A DNA stretch of 51,015 bases, taken from Oscillospiraceae bacterium (GTDB lineage Bacteria > Bacillota > Clostridia > Oscillospirales > Oscillospiraceae). A model generated the notes under the pieces. That model did not search any database and was not told the DNA's origin. It worked only from the letters and a program-made list of their open reading frames with translations. The translations under genes were made by a program, and so were the position numbers. The stretch covers positions 1 through 51,015 of the forward strand of contig JAFUFT010000003.1 in the NCBI GenBank assembly GCA_017469795.1, given 5' to 3'. Shown in pieces: positions 42,603 to 50,763 of this stretch. Position 1 is the stretch's first letter, and each line of letters starts with the position of its first letter.

Positions 42603-42630
42603 AGCGCCGGAAGCTTCCGCTTCCGGCGCT
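42603..42630 (-). terminator. Terminator of the But-like gene
   Basis: A 12-bp perfect stem (42603-42614 with 42619-42630, loop TTCC), then CTTTTCC on the minus strand. Confidence 0.85.
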
Positions 42631-42635
42631 TTGGA

Positions 42636-43976
42636 TCACCGCTTGTTACTTCTTCTCCAGATGTGCATCTTTTCGGCCTCGGCGGCCAGTTCATCCCGGA
42701 AGTCCGGATGGCAGACGGAAATGATTCGTTCCGCCTTTTCCCAGGTGGAGATGCCCTTGAGATTCACCATGCCGTATTCGGTGACAAGATAGTGGATGTT
42801 TGCCCGGGTGTCGGTGACGATGGAACCGCCGGACAGGGTGGGGCGGATCCGGGAGGACACGGTGCCGTCCTTGGCCTTGACGGTGGAGGAACAGCAGATG
42901 AAGCTCTTGCCGCCCTTGGAGAGATAGGCCCCCAGAACGAAATCCAGCTGGCCGCCGGCGCCGGAGATGTGTTTGGTCCCGGCGGATTCGGCGTTCACCT
43001 GACCGAACAGATCCAGGTCCACCGCGTTATTGATGGAGATGAAGTTGTCCAGCTGGGAGATGGTCCGCGCGTCATTGACGTAGTCCACGGGAGCGGTCAT
43101 ACACGCCGGATTGTTGTGGAGGAAATCGTAGAGCTTCTTTGTCCCCGCGCCGAAGGCGTAGGTCATGCGGCCCCGATCCAGATTCTTCTTTGCGCCGGTG
43201 ATCTTGCCGGCCAGAGCCATATCCACGAAGGCGTCTACGAACATCTCGGTGTGGACGCCCAGATCCTTCAGATCGGAGCGGGCAATGGTGGCGCCGACGG
43301 CGTTTGGCATGCCGCCGATTCCCAGCTGGAGACAGGCGCCGTCCGGGATCTCCGGCAGGATCAGATCGGCCACCGCCTGATCCACTGCGGAGGGAACGGA
43401 GCTTCCCAACTCCCACATGGGCGGATTGCCGCCCTCCACGACGAAGGAAACGTCCTGAATATTGATGCACTCGTCCCAGCCGCCGAGACACCGGGGCATA
43501 TTCTCGTTGACCTCGACGATCACGTATTCCGCCGATTCACACAGCGCCTTCATGTGGGAGGCGTTGGGGCCGAAGTTGAAGTTGCCGAAGTTGTCCATGG
43601 GTGCAACCTGGAACATAGCGGCCTTGATGGGCGCGGCGTTTTCCCGATAATACCGGGGCAGTTCAGAGTAGCGCATGGGAATATACCAGGCCAGGCCCTG
43701 GGCGGCCAGCTTCCGGTCCGCGCCAGACATGTGCCAGGAGTTCCAGACAAAGTGCTCCTGAAAGTCCGGAACAGAGCAGATGGCGGGCGTTTCAAAGATC
43801 ACGCCGCCCCGGACCTTCACGTCGGTCAGCTCCGGATAGCGGGCGGCCAGGGCCTTGTCCAGACTGCGCGCCGTGTTGGCGCACCAGCCGTAGTCCACCC
43901 AGTCCCCGGACTCCACCACCTTGACAGCCTCCTCGGCGGTGGTCAGTTTTTCACGGTACAGCTTTTGATAGTCCAT
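42636..43976 (-). CDS. Butyryl-CoA:acetate CoA-transferase-like protein
   Basis: A 446-residue single-chain CoA-transferase of the acetyl-CoA hydrolase/4-hydroxybutyrate CoA-transferase superfamily. [32 protein letters not shown], the [35 protein letters not shown] block (catalytic Glu within TEMFVD) and [11 protein letters not shown] fit But and 4-hydroxybutyrate CoA-transferases. Length equals that of But. In butyrate producers this enzyme makes the last step, butyryl-CoA plus acetate to butyrate plus acetyl-CoA. 4-hydroxybutyrate use remains possible. The ATG at 43976 follows AAAGGTG; the longer open frame crosses the promoter. Confidence 0.87.
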   Translation of the reverse strand: MDYQKLYREKLTTAEEAVKVVESGDWVDYGWCANTARSLDKALAARYPELTDVKVRGGVIFETPAICSVPDFQEHFVWNSWHMSGADRKLAAQGLAWYIPMRYSELPRYYRENAAPIKAAMFQVAPMDNFGNFNFGPNASHMKALCESAEYVIVEVNENMPRCLGGWDECINIQDVSFVVEGGNPPMWELGSSVPSAVDQAVADLILPEIPDGACLQLGIGGMPNAVGATIARSDLKDLGVHTEMFVDAFVDMALAGKITGAKKNLDRGRMTYAFGAGTKKLYDFLHNNPACMTAPVDYVNDARTISQLDNFISINNAVDLDLFGQVNAESAGTKHISGAGGQLDFVLGAYLSKGGKSFICCSSTVKAKDGTVSSRIRPTLSGGSIVTDTRANIHYLVTEYGMVNLKGISTWEKAERIISVCHPDFRDELAAEAEKMHIWRRSNKR

Positions 43977-44001
43977 TGGATTGTCACACCTTTCTCGTAT
44001 G

Positions 44002-44030
44002 AGTATACTCCCAAATGCCCCGTTGTGCAA
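44002..44030 (-). promoter_or_regulatory. Promoter of the But-like gene
   Basis: On the minus strand TTGCAC, a 17-nt spacer and TATACT. The -10 box lies inside a perfect 10-bp palindrome (GAGTATACTC, 44001-44010). Confidence 0.75.
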
Positions 44031-44084
44031 GAAAATGTTGACTGGAAAAAGGTGCGCGGAAAGGATTGGCATCCAAAGAAACAG

Positions 44085-44146
44085 TTGCAATTCATAGGAT
44101 TTCGAAGTATGATATCAATGCGCCTGTTTCCTGGCGCTTCTTTTTG
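44085..44146 (+). promoter_or_regulatory. MATE gene promoter and leader hairpin
   Basis: TTGCAA, a 17-nt spacer and TATGAT (44108-44113). Just at the expected start of the RNA a small GC stem (44120-44124 with 44133-44137) is followed by a T-rich run, which resembles an intrinsic terminator in the leader. Confidence 0.6.
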
Positions 44147-44170
44147 TATGAACTCGGGAGGAAAAGAATT

Positions 44171-45550
44171 ATGTCAACCAACGAGGGAACGCTGGATTTG
44201 ACCACCTGTCCCATCACCAGCGGACTGCTGCGTTTTTCCCTGCCGTTTTTGGCGTCAAGTGTGCTGCAGACCCTGTACAGTACCGTGGATACCATCATCG
44301 TGGGTCAGTTTGTCGGCTCGGCGGGACTGGCCGCGGTCAACAACGTCAGCTATATCTGCAACGCCGCCAGCAATATCGGCCTGGGCGCCAGCGCCGGCGG
44401 CGCAGTGCTCATCGCCCAGTATTGCGGGGCAAAGAACGACGAGGGGATCCACCGCACGGTGGGTACGTCCCTGTCCATCAGCACCATTATGGCGGTGATC
44501 ATCACGCTGCTGGTGTGCCTGTTTATCCAGCCCATCCTGAATCTGATCCATATTCCGGAGGAGGCCAGATCGGAAGCCTTCGGCTATCTGATGATCCGGG
44601 CGTCCTGCTTCCTGATCTCATTTGGCTATCACTCCATCACCTCGTTCCTGCGGGGCATGGGGGACTCCAAACGGCCCCTTTACTTCTCGGCGGTGGCGTC
44701 TGTTGCCAACGTGATCCTGGATCTGCTGTTCGTGGCGGTGATTCCCTGGGGCGCGGCAGGCGCGGCGCTGGCCACGGAGATATCGGAACTGTTTGCACTG
44801 GTCTGGGCGTTCCTGTATCTGAAGAAGCGCCAGCCGGGCATGCTGACCCTGGACCCGAAGCAGTACCGGATCCACCGCCCCACGGCAAAGATGGTGCTGA
44901 AGATCGGTGTGCCGTCCTCCTTTCAATACCTGTTTATCGACCTGAGCTTTGTGTTCGTCAACTCCATCATCAACGGATACGGTGTGATCGCGGCTTCCGC
45001 CGTGGCGGTGGGAAGCAAGGTGGTAAACCTGAGCCAGGTCGGGATCTCAGCCCTGTCCACCGGCGTGGGAACCATGTGCGGTCAGAATATCGGTGCCGGG
45101 AAACCGGACCGGGCCGGGCAGACAATCCGGGTGGGCGTTCGGTGCGCCCTGACGGTTGCCGTGGTGATGTTCTGCATCATTCAGGCAATCCCCGGACCGC
45201 TGGTGAAGCTCTTCAACCGGGATCCCGCGGCACTGGAGGAATCGATTCGCTGCCTGCGGTATTTGAGCCTGATGGCATTCCCTTCAGCATTCTTCTTCAT
45301 CTATGTGGCGATCTCCACGGCGGTGGGATTCACCACGTTCTCCATGTTCTGCCATGTGCTCGACGGCGTGGTGGTCCGGGTGGTGCTGAGCCTGCTGCTG
45401 ACACAGGTGTTCGGAATGGGACTGACGGGGGTCTATCTGGCCATGGGACTGGCGCCGACCCTGTCTGCCATCATTGCAGGTATCTACTTCTACAGTGGAA
45501 AATGGCGGGAGAGGAAGCTGCTGGAATCCAAAGAATTGACTGCGTCCTGA
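44171..45550 (+). CDS. MATE family efflux transporter
   Basis: A 459-residue, 12-helix membrane transporter of the MATE/MatE superfamily, which exports drugs or cationic metabolites using Na+ or H+ gradients. The two homologous halves are visible. The first runs from LLRFSLPFLASSVLQTLYSTVDTIIVGQFVGSAGLAAVNNVS. The second runs from KIGVPSSFQYLFIDLSFVFVNSIINGYGVIAASAVAVGSKV. The DTIIVGQFVG motif is typical of the family. GGGAGG precedes the ATG. It stands alone between the CoA-transferase gene and the tRNA. Substrate unknown. Confidence 0.92.
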   Translation: MSTNEGTLDLTTCPITSGLLRFSLPFLASSVLQTLYSTVDTIIVGQFVGSAGLAAVNNVSYICNAASNIGLGASAGGAVLIAQYCGAKNDEGIHRTVGTSLSISTIMAVIITLLVCLFIQPILNLIHIPEEARSEAFGYLMIRASCFLISFGYHSITSFLRGMGDSKRPLYFSAVASVANVILDLLFVAVIPWGAAGAALATEISELFALVWAFLYLKKRQPGMLTLDPKQYRIHRPTAKMVLKIGVPSSFQYLFIDLSFVFVNSIINGYGVIAASAVAVGSKVVNLSQVGISALSTGVGTMCGQNIGAGKPDRAGQTIRVGVRCALTVAVVMFCIIQAIPGPLVKLFNRDPAALEESIRCLRYLSLMAFPSAFFFIYVAISTAVGFTTFSMFCHVLDGVVVRVVLSLLLTQVFGMGLTGVYLAMGLAPTLSAIIAGIYFYSGKWRERKLLESKELTAS

Positions 45551-45601
45551 CAGTTCCGCAAAGCCGGATCGGAGGAGAAGGGCGCTTTTTGAAAAAAACT
45601 G

Positions 45602-45629
45602 TTGACAAATCAGAGCAGCATGATATAAT
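45602..45629 (+). promoter_or_regulatory. tRNA-Thr promoter
   Basis: TTGACA, a 16-nt spacer and TATAAT, both perfect hexamers, 16 bp upstream of the tRNA. Confidence 0.85.
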
Positions 45630-45644
45630 AATCAAGCTGTTCGT

Positions 45645-45720
<76 letters not shown>

Positions 45721-45725
45721 GAAAA

Positions 45726-45768
45726 GTTCCGGGATTCAACCAGTTTCAGGTGAATCCCGGAACTTTTT
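45726..45768 (+). terminator. tRNA-Thr terminator
   Basis: A 13-bp perfect stem (45726-45738 with 45751-45763) is followed by a T run. Confidence 0.92.
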
Positions 45769-45807
45769 CTTTATATTTTATTTACATAATCTGAGATTTT
45801 CCGAAAA

Positions 45808-45829
45808 CCTCTAACAAACCTCTAACAAA
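45808..45829. repeat. Tandem 11-bp direct repeat at the element edge
   Basis: Two exact copies of CCTCTAACAAA stand head to tail between the tRNA and the end of the integrase gene. The place and form suit arm-type binding sites for the N-terminal domain of a tyrosine integrase. Their role is inferred. Confidence 0.6.
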
Positions 45830-45878
45830 TTAGATGGTATTGGACGTGATTCCCTGTGTTTTCTTGTGATTGACTGGG

Positions 45879-47240
45879 TTATTTCGCCATGGCCAAAATC
45901 AGTGCCGCCAGTTCCGGCTTTTCGGCGAGCAGGCTGAGAATCTGATCGCGTTCCGGATTCGCATCCCTCTTCTCGGGAACAGTTGCTTCAAAGAATGAAG
46001 ATTCCATCCGATCAGCGATCCGCTTGCGATTCTCATCAAAAGTGTGTGCGTACACGTTTGTGACCATCGATGCCTGGGAGTGGCCTGTATCTCCCTGTAC
46101 GGCCTTAATATCACCACCGCTGACTTGGAGCTTCATGGAGGTGCTCAGATGCCGGAGAGAATGAAATACAACTTCCGGGAGATTATTCTCCTGTTCCAAC
46201 AGCTTCAAAGCCCTGGCAATCAGCCGTTCCTCCGTAGGTCTACCGTCAGCTTGAGCAATTACCATATCATAATTCTGATACAGGCCATGAAGTTCCTGGA
46301 TACGTCTCTCTTGCTGCTTTTTAAGGTCCCGCAATGCGGTTGCTACGGTGTTTGGAATATATACGCTACGGACACTGCTTTCAGTTTTGGGGGATTTTAA
46401 GACCAGCGATGTTCTACAGTTCGGTTTGGTCTCCGGAAATGTAAAATAGACGTTGGACCGTTTCTTCTCCTCAAGCACCTTCAAAGTAGTTTTATCACAT
46501 CTCTTCAATTCCTGTTTGACGTCCAATACCGAAGAATTGTCTTGCAAACTGGTTTCAGAGATATGTACGTTCTCCCATTGGAGACCCAGGATCTCACCAA
46601 CACGAAGAGAACAACCGATGGCTAGAAGCATTGCAACTTTCAGATTCTGATCGGTGCAAACGCTTAAAGCACGCTTTGCATCTTCCGGACTCCATACCTC
46701 GCGGGGCTTGGATGGTCCTTTGGGAATAGTGGCCGCGATTGCAGGATTAAAGGAGATATATCCCCACTTGATGGCCTGCGTCATTGCCGAGCGGATCAGA
46801 TCGTTGATCTTGTCGATCACGCTATAAGAAACCGTTTTGGTAGTATCCTTATGGCCTGGAAGAATAACAGCGGGGGTTTCAAGTAGGGTCGAGTAAAACT
46901 CATCAAGATCCCTTGTTGTTACATCTTTCAGAAGCATATGGCCAATACCAGGTTTGATATAATCGTTGATCCTGTGGACGGAAACACTGTAATAGGAATC
47001 GCCCCAATGGAGTACGCCATAGCGGGACACATATTCGTCAAGGAAATCGCCAACAGAAATGAACCTTGATTTTTGCACTCTCTCTGGTGGCTTCAATAGC
47101 CCTCTTGGACGTTTGTACTCAATTTCTGCAATTCGTATATTTGCTTCTTCGATGGTGTCAAAGTGTTCTGAATAAAGTTTATCATATCCCGGAATCCGAT
47201 ATGTGATTTGCCACCGGTTCCATCTTTTCTTGGGTTCCAT
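45879..47240 (-). CDS. Tyrosine site-specific integrase
   Basis: A 453-residue phage-type tyrosine recombinase. The N-terminal part (GYDKLYSEHFDTIEEANIRIAEIEYKR) resembles arm-binding domains. A core-binding SAM-like domain follows (about 65-170). The catalytic domain has Arg in CSLRVGEILGLQW, a HSLRH box, a GHSQAS box and the nucleophile Tyr in VTNVYAHT. All expected catalytic residues are present. AAGGAG lies upstream of the ATG. Its 3' end points to tRNA-Thr, the usual arrangement for an element inserted at a tRNA gene. It is the last gene after two HTH genes and a toxin-like gene on the same strand. Base composition is visibly lower in GC than the core genes. Confidence 0.93.
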   Translation of the reverse strand: MEPKKRWNRWQITYRIPGYDKLYSEHFDTIEEANIRIAEIEYKRPRGLLKPPERVQKSRFISVGDFLDEYVSRYGVLHWGDSYYSVSVHRINDYIKPGIGHMLLKDVTTRDLDEFYSTLLETPAVILPGHKDTTKTVSYSVIDKINDLIRSAMTQAIKWGYISFNPAIAATIPKGPSKPREVWSPEDAKRALSVCTDQNLKVAMLLAIGCSLRVGEILGLQWENVHISETSLQDNSSVLDVKQELKRCDKTTLKVLEEKKRSNVYFTFPETKPNCRTSLVLKSPKTESSVRSVYIPNTVATALRDLKKQQERRIQELHGLYQNYDMVIAQADGRPTEERLIARALKLLEQENNLPEVVFHSLRHLSTSMKLQVSGGDIKAVQGDTGHSQASMVTNVYAHTFDENRKRIADRMESSFFEATVPEKRDANPERDQILSLLAEKPELAALILAMAK

Positions 47241-47270
47241 ATAGCAGCTCCTTCCGAGTATTATTCTTCA

Positions 47271-47338
47271 CCTCCAACCACTGGTTACTCAACAAAGAGC
47301 ATCTGTTAGTATAGCTTGAGTATAGCAGTGGTTGGAGG
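47271..47338. repeat. Long interrupted inverted repeat between excisionase and integrase
   Basis: A 13-bp perfect inverted repeat (47271-47283 with 47326-47338) encloses a second 7-bp pair (TACTCAA/TTGAGTA). Only a few unpaired bases separate the two, and the apical loop is 23 nt. It lies between the excisionase stop and the integrase ribosome site. On the minus strand TTGATT, 18 nt and TATACT overlap it and could be an integrase promoter. No T run follows, so it is not an intrinsic terminator. Confidence 0.75.
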
Positions 47339-47344
47339 AATAAA

Positions 47345-47551
47345 TCAAGTTTGTGAAGAAGCTTGGATATAGTGGAGCATATCATCCCGATATACTCGAA
47401 TCTGATGACCTACCTTAATAGAAGGGACCGTCCCGGTCTTCACAAAATTATATGCTGTGTTTTTGCTGACCCGGAGGAGTTCCGCAATATCCATGATCGT
47501 CAGCATCAACGGAAGCTCCCTTGCATCAGTGGCTACATTATTCTGCATCAT
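47345..47551 (-). CDS. Excisionase-like helix-turn-helix protein
   Basis: A 68-residue MerR-type winged helix protein of the excisionase family. LPLMLTIMDIAELLRVSKNTAYNFVKTGTVPSIKVGHQIRVYRDDMLHYI contains the helix-turn-helix and the wing that typify Xis and AlpA-like factors. Such small proteins bend att DNA and steer the integrase toward excision, and may also regulate transcription. It lies directly upstream of the integrase gene and after a second HTH gene, in one orientation. The ribosome site is weak. Confidence 0.85.
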   Translation of the reverse strand: MMQNNVATDARELPLMLTIMDIAELLRVSKNTAYNFVKTGTVPSIKVGHQIRVYRDDMLHYIQASSQT

Positions 47552-47570
47552 GTTATCTCAGCTTTCTCTG

Positions 47571-47747
47571 TTAAGGCCGTTTTCCAATTCTATGGACAAA
47601 CGCTCGAAGCTCATCCATGCTATAGTAGCAGCGAACACCGATGTGGATGCATCGAATCTTCTGATGCTGTTGCAGTTCATCCAGTTTATCCACGCTGATG
47701 CTCAGCATCTGTGCAGCATCTTTTCTTGTTACCAACAGTTTCTCCAT
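47571..47747 (-). CDS. Small excisionase-like HTH protein (58 aa)
   Basis: A 58-residue reading frame with a perfect GGAGG before its ATG. The protein reads MEKLLVTRKDAAQMLSISVD at the start and ends IRCIHIGVRCYYSMDELRAF...GKRP. This is a MerR-like helix-turn-helix and short wing like the neighbour, but the two are clearly different in sequence. The ribosome site overlaps the end of the toxin-like gene, so translation is coupled. It may be a second directionality factor or a transcriptional regulator of the element. Confidence 0.82.
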   Translation of the reverse strand: MEKLLVTRKDAAQMLSISVDKLDELQQHQKIRCIHIGVRCYYSMDELRAFVHRIGKRP

Positions 47748-47751
47748 GGGG

Positions 47752-48318
47752 TCAACCTCCTATTGTTGTTTTTTGCATTTGGCGATTTATGGTGGTGATC
47801 CGATAATCGTATCCCATCTTATCGCAGCACACACACTGCTCTTTGGTTTGCAAATAATCTAACCGCTGAACTCTGTATGATCTGTTATGAAAAAAAGGCT
47901 TTAGATGTTCATGGCATAGCGTAATGATCATTTCATCATCTCCCTGCCGGTCAGTCGAATAATACCTTGACGGAACACCCAGGCTGATCAGTAGAGCTCG
48001 ATTGATGCGATCCAGGTCGGTTTCAGAGAGACTACACATATATGGACCGACTTGAGATTTGGCAATCGTTGTGACCTGTTCACACATGGCGATAGAGTTT
48101 TCATCAATGCCTGAAGCAGTAGAAAGGAAAACATGAACCGGCAGCCACGCTTTCTTTATCTCGGTTGACGTTGGAATAACTACTAGGGTGGGACCGTTCT
48201 GGTTCCCCTTATTATTTTGGATTATGATGACCGGTCTGAATCCGGATTGCACGGAACCGCAGTTTTCACCTAAATCTGCATAATAAACGTCTCCGCGCCA
48301 AAAGGTAGGGTAATTCAT
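47752..48318 (-). CDS. PemK/MazF-family toxin-like protein with cysteine tail
   Basis: A 188-residue protein. Residues about 5-120 match the MazF/PemK endoribonuclease fold: FWRGDVYYADLGENCGSVQSGFRPVIIIQN, PTLVVIPTSTEIKKAWLPVHVFL and SIAMCEQVTTI. The Arg of GFRPV and Thr after IP, which correspond to the B. subtilis MazF catalytic residues, are kept, so RNA cleavage is plausible. The extra 70 residues include CHEHLKPFF and CVCCDKMGYDY, a possible metal site. No MazE-type antitoxin is next to it; the following gene is the 58-residue HTH. A start 12 bases earlier (48330) is possible. The IS21 element sits about 70 bp upstream and may have cut its promoter. Confidence 0.85.
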   Translation of the reverse strand: MNYPTFWRGDVYYADLGENCGSVQSGFRPVIIIQNNKGNQNGPTLVVIPTSTEIKKAWLPVHVFLSTASGIDENSIAMCEQVTTIAKSQVGPYMCSLSETDLDRINRALLISLGVPSRYYSTDRQGDDEMIITLCHEHLKPFFHNRSYRVQRLDYLQTKEQCVCCDKMGYDYRITTINRQMQKTTIGG

Positions 48319-48343
48319 CTCACACCTCATATTTCTACTGAAT

Positions 48344-48359
48344 ATAAGCCGCAGCTTAT
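48344..48359. promoter_or_regulatory. Short palindrome before the toxin-like gene
   Basis: A perfect 6-4-6 inverted repeat (ATAAGC/GCTTAT) lies about 25 bp upstream of the toxin-like gene. It could be an operator, perhaps for one of the HTH proteins. No good promoter is left between it and the IS end. Confidence 0.4.
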
Positions 48360-48525
48360 GTATCGCTCAGCTACTACCAATTTGATCAGTGTTGGCGGCC
48401 GGCAGAAATCACCCTAAAGCGGCCAGCAGAAACCGCCAAAGTCAGGCCAAATAGAAAAGCCATTCCAAATGGATGTTCATTCCTGTATACTGGAAAGTGC
48501 CAACAGCCCAGTGTAAAGGAGGATT

Positions 48526-49842
48526 ATGAACAAACCAATTGGAAATGGCCTTGATCCCATTATAGCACAGGCCATAGCAGAAATAAAGCAAGAGCAGGGC
48601 GAGAGTTTTGACCTGTCAAAGATCAATCTCGCTGAACTGCAACGCCGTACCGGGATCTCCAGGGCGAAACTGCGGCGCTTGAAAGAGAACGGATTTGTGT
48701 TCAAGCCACATGGCCTGATGGGACATACCGCTGCCGCTACCGTTCTCAGCGGATATACCGGCATGCTGGATAGCCTTCTCAGGCAAGGTGTGCAGAACTC
48801 CGCAGTGTGCTTCCGCCGATTGCAGGAGGCGGGCTATCGTGGCAGCCAAACCAGCGTAAAGCGATACATCCGAAGCCACAAAGATCTCGTCCCGGCCAAG
48901 CGGCAGTTGGTTGCACCCCAGGGCAGCCGCGGTCTCCGGTATAGCACTGGGCCGGGCCAGGTTTACCAGATGGACTGGGGCTTTACCAAGGTCCATGATT
49001 ATATTGGCGGAACATACAGAGCAGCGTGCTTTGCAATGATCTGCCACCATTGCGGAGAGCGGTATGTGGAGTTCTTCCCTAACGCCAAGCAGGAAAACCT
49101 GTTCATCGGTATGCTTCATGCCTTTGAATATATGGGGGTCCCGCAAACGGTGCTGACCGACAATATGCGCAGTGTTGTGAACGGCCGGGATCTGGAAGGG
49201 CATCCTCTGTGGAACAAAGAATATGAGGCATTCATGGCCGCCGTTGGATTCCAGACAAAGCTCTGCAAGCCCCGGCATCCTTTTACCAAGGGAAAGGTGG
49301 AGCGTCTGGTACGCTTTGTGAAGGACAATTTTCTGGCAGGCAGGACCTTCTGGAACGTAACAGATCTAAACCAGGCCGCCTTGGGATGGTGCAATGAGCA
49401 GAATGGCGTCTACCACAAAGCAATAGATTGTGTGCCGCAGCAGGTTCATTTTACATCCTGCCGAGAGCACCTGGGCACATTACCGGCAAACACCGCAATT
49501 CAATCCTATTTGGCGCCGGTACGGAAGATATCTTTCGACGGATTTGTAAATTACGAGGGGAGGCGCTTCGGCGTCCCGTATCATTATGCTCAGTCCATGG
49601 CCAGGGTCATGCGCAGTAAGGATACCCTCTATATCTACTCATTGGACCTCAAACGGCTTCTGGCGACGCATGAAGTGACCTGGAGCTACAAGGACCGGTT
49701 CTGCCAGGACCAATATGTGGACCAGCCGGAGGAGTTCCCGACTGCACCGGTCCAGACATCGATCCGGCAGCTGGAGCCTCCCAAGGTAAACATTTCCTTT
49801 GACAAGTTCGACTTTGATAAGGAGGTGGACTGGGATGACTGA
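48526..49842 (+). CDS. istA: IS21 transposase IstA
   Basis: A 438-residue DDE transposase. An N-terminal helix-turn-helix (INLAELQRRTGISRAKLRRL) is followed by the RNase H-like core: Asp in QVYQMDWGF, Asp in VLTDNMRSVV and Glu in KGKVERLVRFVKDNF. A C-terminal domain with FVNYEGRRFGVPYHYA follows. The catalytic triad is complete. The ATG follows AAAGGAGGATT. Its end overlaps istB by 8 bp, the usual IS21 coupling. The protein acts with IstB to cut and join the IS ends. Confidence 0.95.
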   Translation: MNKPIGNGLDPIIAQAIAEIKQEQGESFDLSKINLAELQRRTGISRAKLRRLKENGFVFKPHGLMGHTAAATVLSGYTGMLDSLLRQGVQNSAVCFRRLQEAGYRGSQTSVKRYIRSHKDLVPAKRQLVAPQGSRGLRYSTGPGQVYQMDWGFTKVHDYIGGTYRAACFAMICHHCGERYVEFFPNAKQENLFIGMLHAFEYMGVPQTVLTDNMRSVVNGRDLEGHPLWNKEYEAFMAAVGFQTKLCKPRHPFTKGKVERLVRFVKDNFLAGRTFWNVTDLNQAALGWCNEQNGVYHKAIDCVPQQVHFTSCREHLGTLPANTAIQSYLAPVRKISFDGFVNYEGRRFGVPYHYAQSMARVMRSKDTLYIYSLDLKRLLATHEVTWSYKDRFCQDQYVDQPEEFPTAPVQTSIRQLEPPKVNISFDKFDFDKEVDWDD

Positions 49843-50659
49843 AAACGTGTATGAGGTCATGGAGAAAAACGCCAAGCTGTTGAAGCTGGATCTATCCTCG
49901 GATGAGTTTGCTTGCTTTGTACAGGAGCATGGACTTTCTGTCCAATCCGTAGAGGATATCGCCAAGGTGTTTTCCTATCTCGGGAAAAAGAAAACCGAAA
50001 CCACGATCCAGACACTGCTGCGACTGAGCCGGCTGCCGCTGAAAGCACCCAGAACCTTTGAGAACTTTGACTTCTCCGTGATTAAGGGAAAAGACACACA
50101 GCGGCTGAAAGCGCTGCCGACCATGTCAGCAATCTATGCCCACCAAAACATAGCCTTTATTGGTCCGGCCGGTACCGGAAAAACCCATCTGGCTCAGGCG
50201 TTTGGCTATGCATGCTGCCAGCGGGGGATGAAGACTTATTTCATTAAGATGTCTGAGCTCCGGGACAAATTTATAGCCGCCAGGAGAGCCGGAAAGGAAG
50301 CCTCTGTTCTCAACAGTCTGGTGCGGCCATCCTGTCTGATAATTGATGAGGTTGGCCACTGTGAATTCGACAAAGAGAACACACGGCTGTTCTTTGATCT
50401 GATTGACCGGCGGTACAACAAAGAAGGAAACTACAATATCGTCTTTACCAGCAACAAAAATCCGGTGAACTGGCGCGCTAATTTCAACGAAGATGATGCG
50501 CTGCTCTGTGCTCTCGACCGAATCTTTGATGAAGCGATTGTATTCAACCTGAAGGGCGAGAGTTTCCGGGGCAAGAAGCTGGAAACCTTTGCCCTGCAAA
50601 CCAGCCGGGTGCAAACTGCTGATGATATGTCGGTGAAACCATCTGAGCCTTTAAGGTAA
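49835..50659 (+). CDS. istB: IS21 helper ATPase IstB
   Basis: A 274-residue AAA+ ATPase related to DnaC. Walker A is GPAGTGKTHLAQAFG and Walker B SCLIIDEVGHCEF, followed by IVFTSNKNPVNW (sensor 1). It loads and activates IstA and selects target DNA. The ATG at 49835 has AAGGAGG eight to nine bases upstream and lies inside the end of istA. Full length and no defect seen. Confidence 0.95.
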   Translation: MTENVYEVMEKNAKLLKLDLSSDEFACFVQEHGLSVQSVEDIAKVFSYLGKKKTETTIQTLLRLSRLPLKAPRTFENFDFSVIKGKDTQRLKALPTMSAIYAHQNIAFIGPAGTGKTHLAQAFGYACCQRGMKTYFIKMSELRDKFIAARRAGKEASVLNSLVRPSCLIIDEVGHCEFDKENTRLFFDLIDRRYNKEGNYNIVFTSNKNPVNWRANFNEDDALLCALDRIFDEAIVFNLKGESFRGKKLETFALQTSRVQTADDMSVKPSEPLR

Positions 50660-50763
50660 GTAAGTAACACGCAACGCAAATCTGGGCTGTTGGCGATTCT
50701 CTTTGGCCTCGGATTGGCGATTTCAACTGGCCGCTATTTGGCGATTTCAGCCGGACCCGAACA

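Larger units (their letters stand above)
48390..50763 (+). mobile_element. IS21-family insertion sequence, intact
   Basis: A 2374-bp element holding istA and istB. The left end starts TGTTGGCGGCCGGCAGAAAT and the right end, read inward, TGTTCGGGTCCGGCTGAAAT. Behind each tip lie further copies of a 20-24 bp unit (GCGGCCAG..GAAA.CGCCAA and AGGCCAAA.AGAA), the multiple terminal repeats typical of IS21. TCAG flanks both ends directly (48386-48389 and 50764-50767). If the outermost T/A is counted as target, the duplication is ATCAGT. Intact genes, ends and duplication suggest a fairly recent, still mobile copy. Confidence 0.9.
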
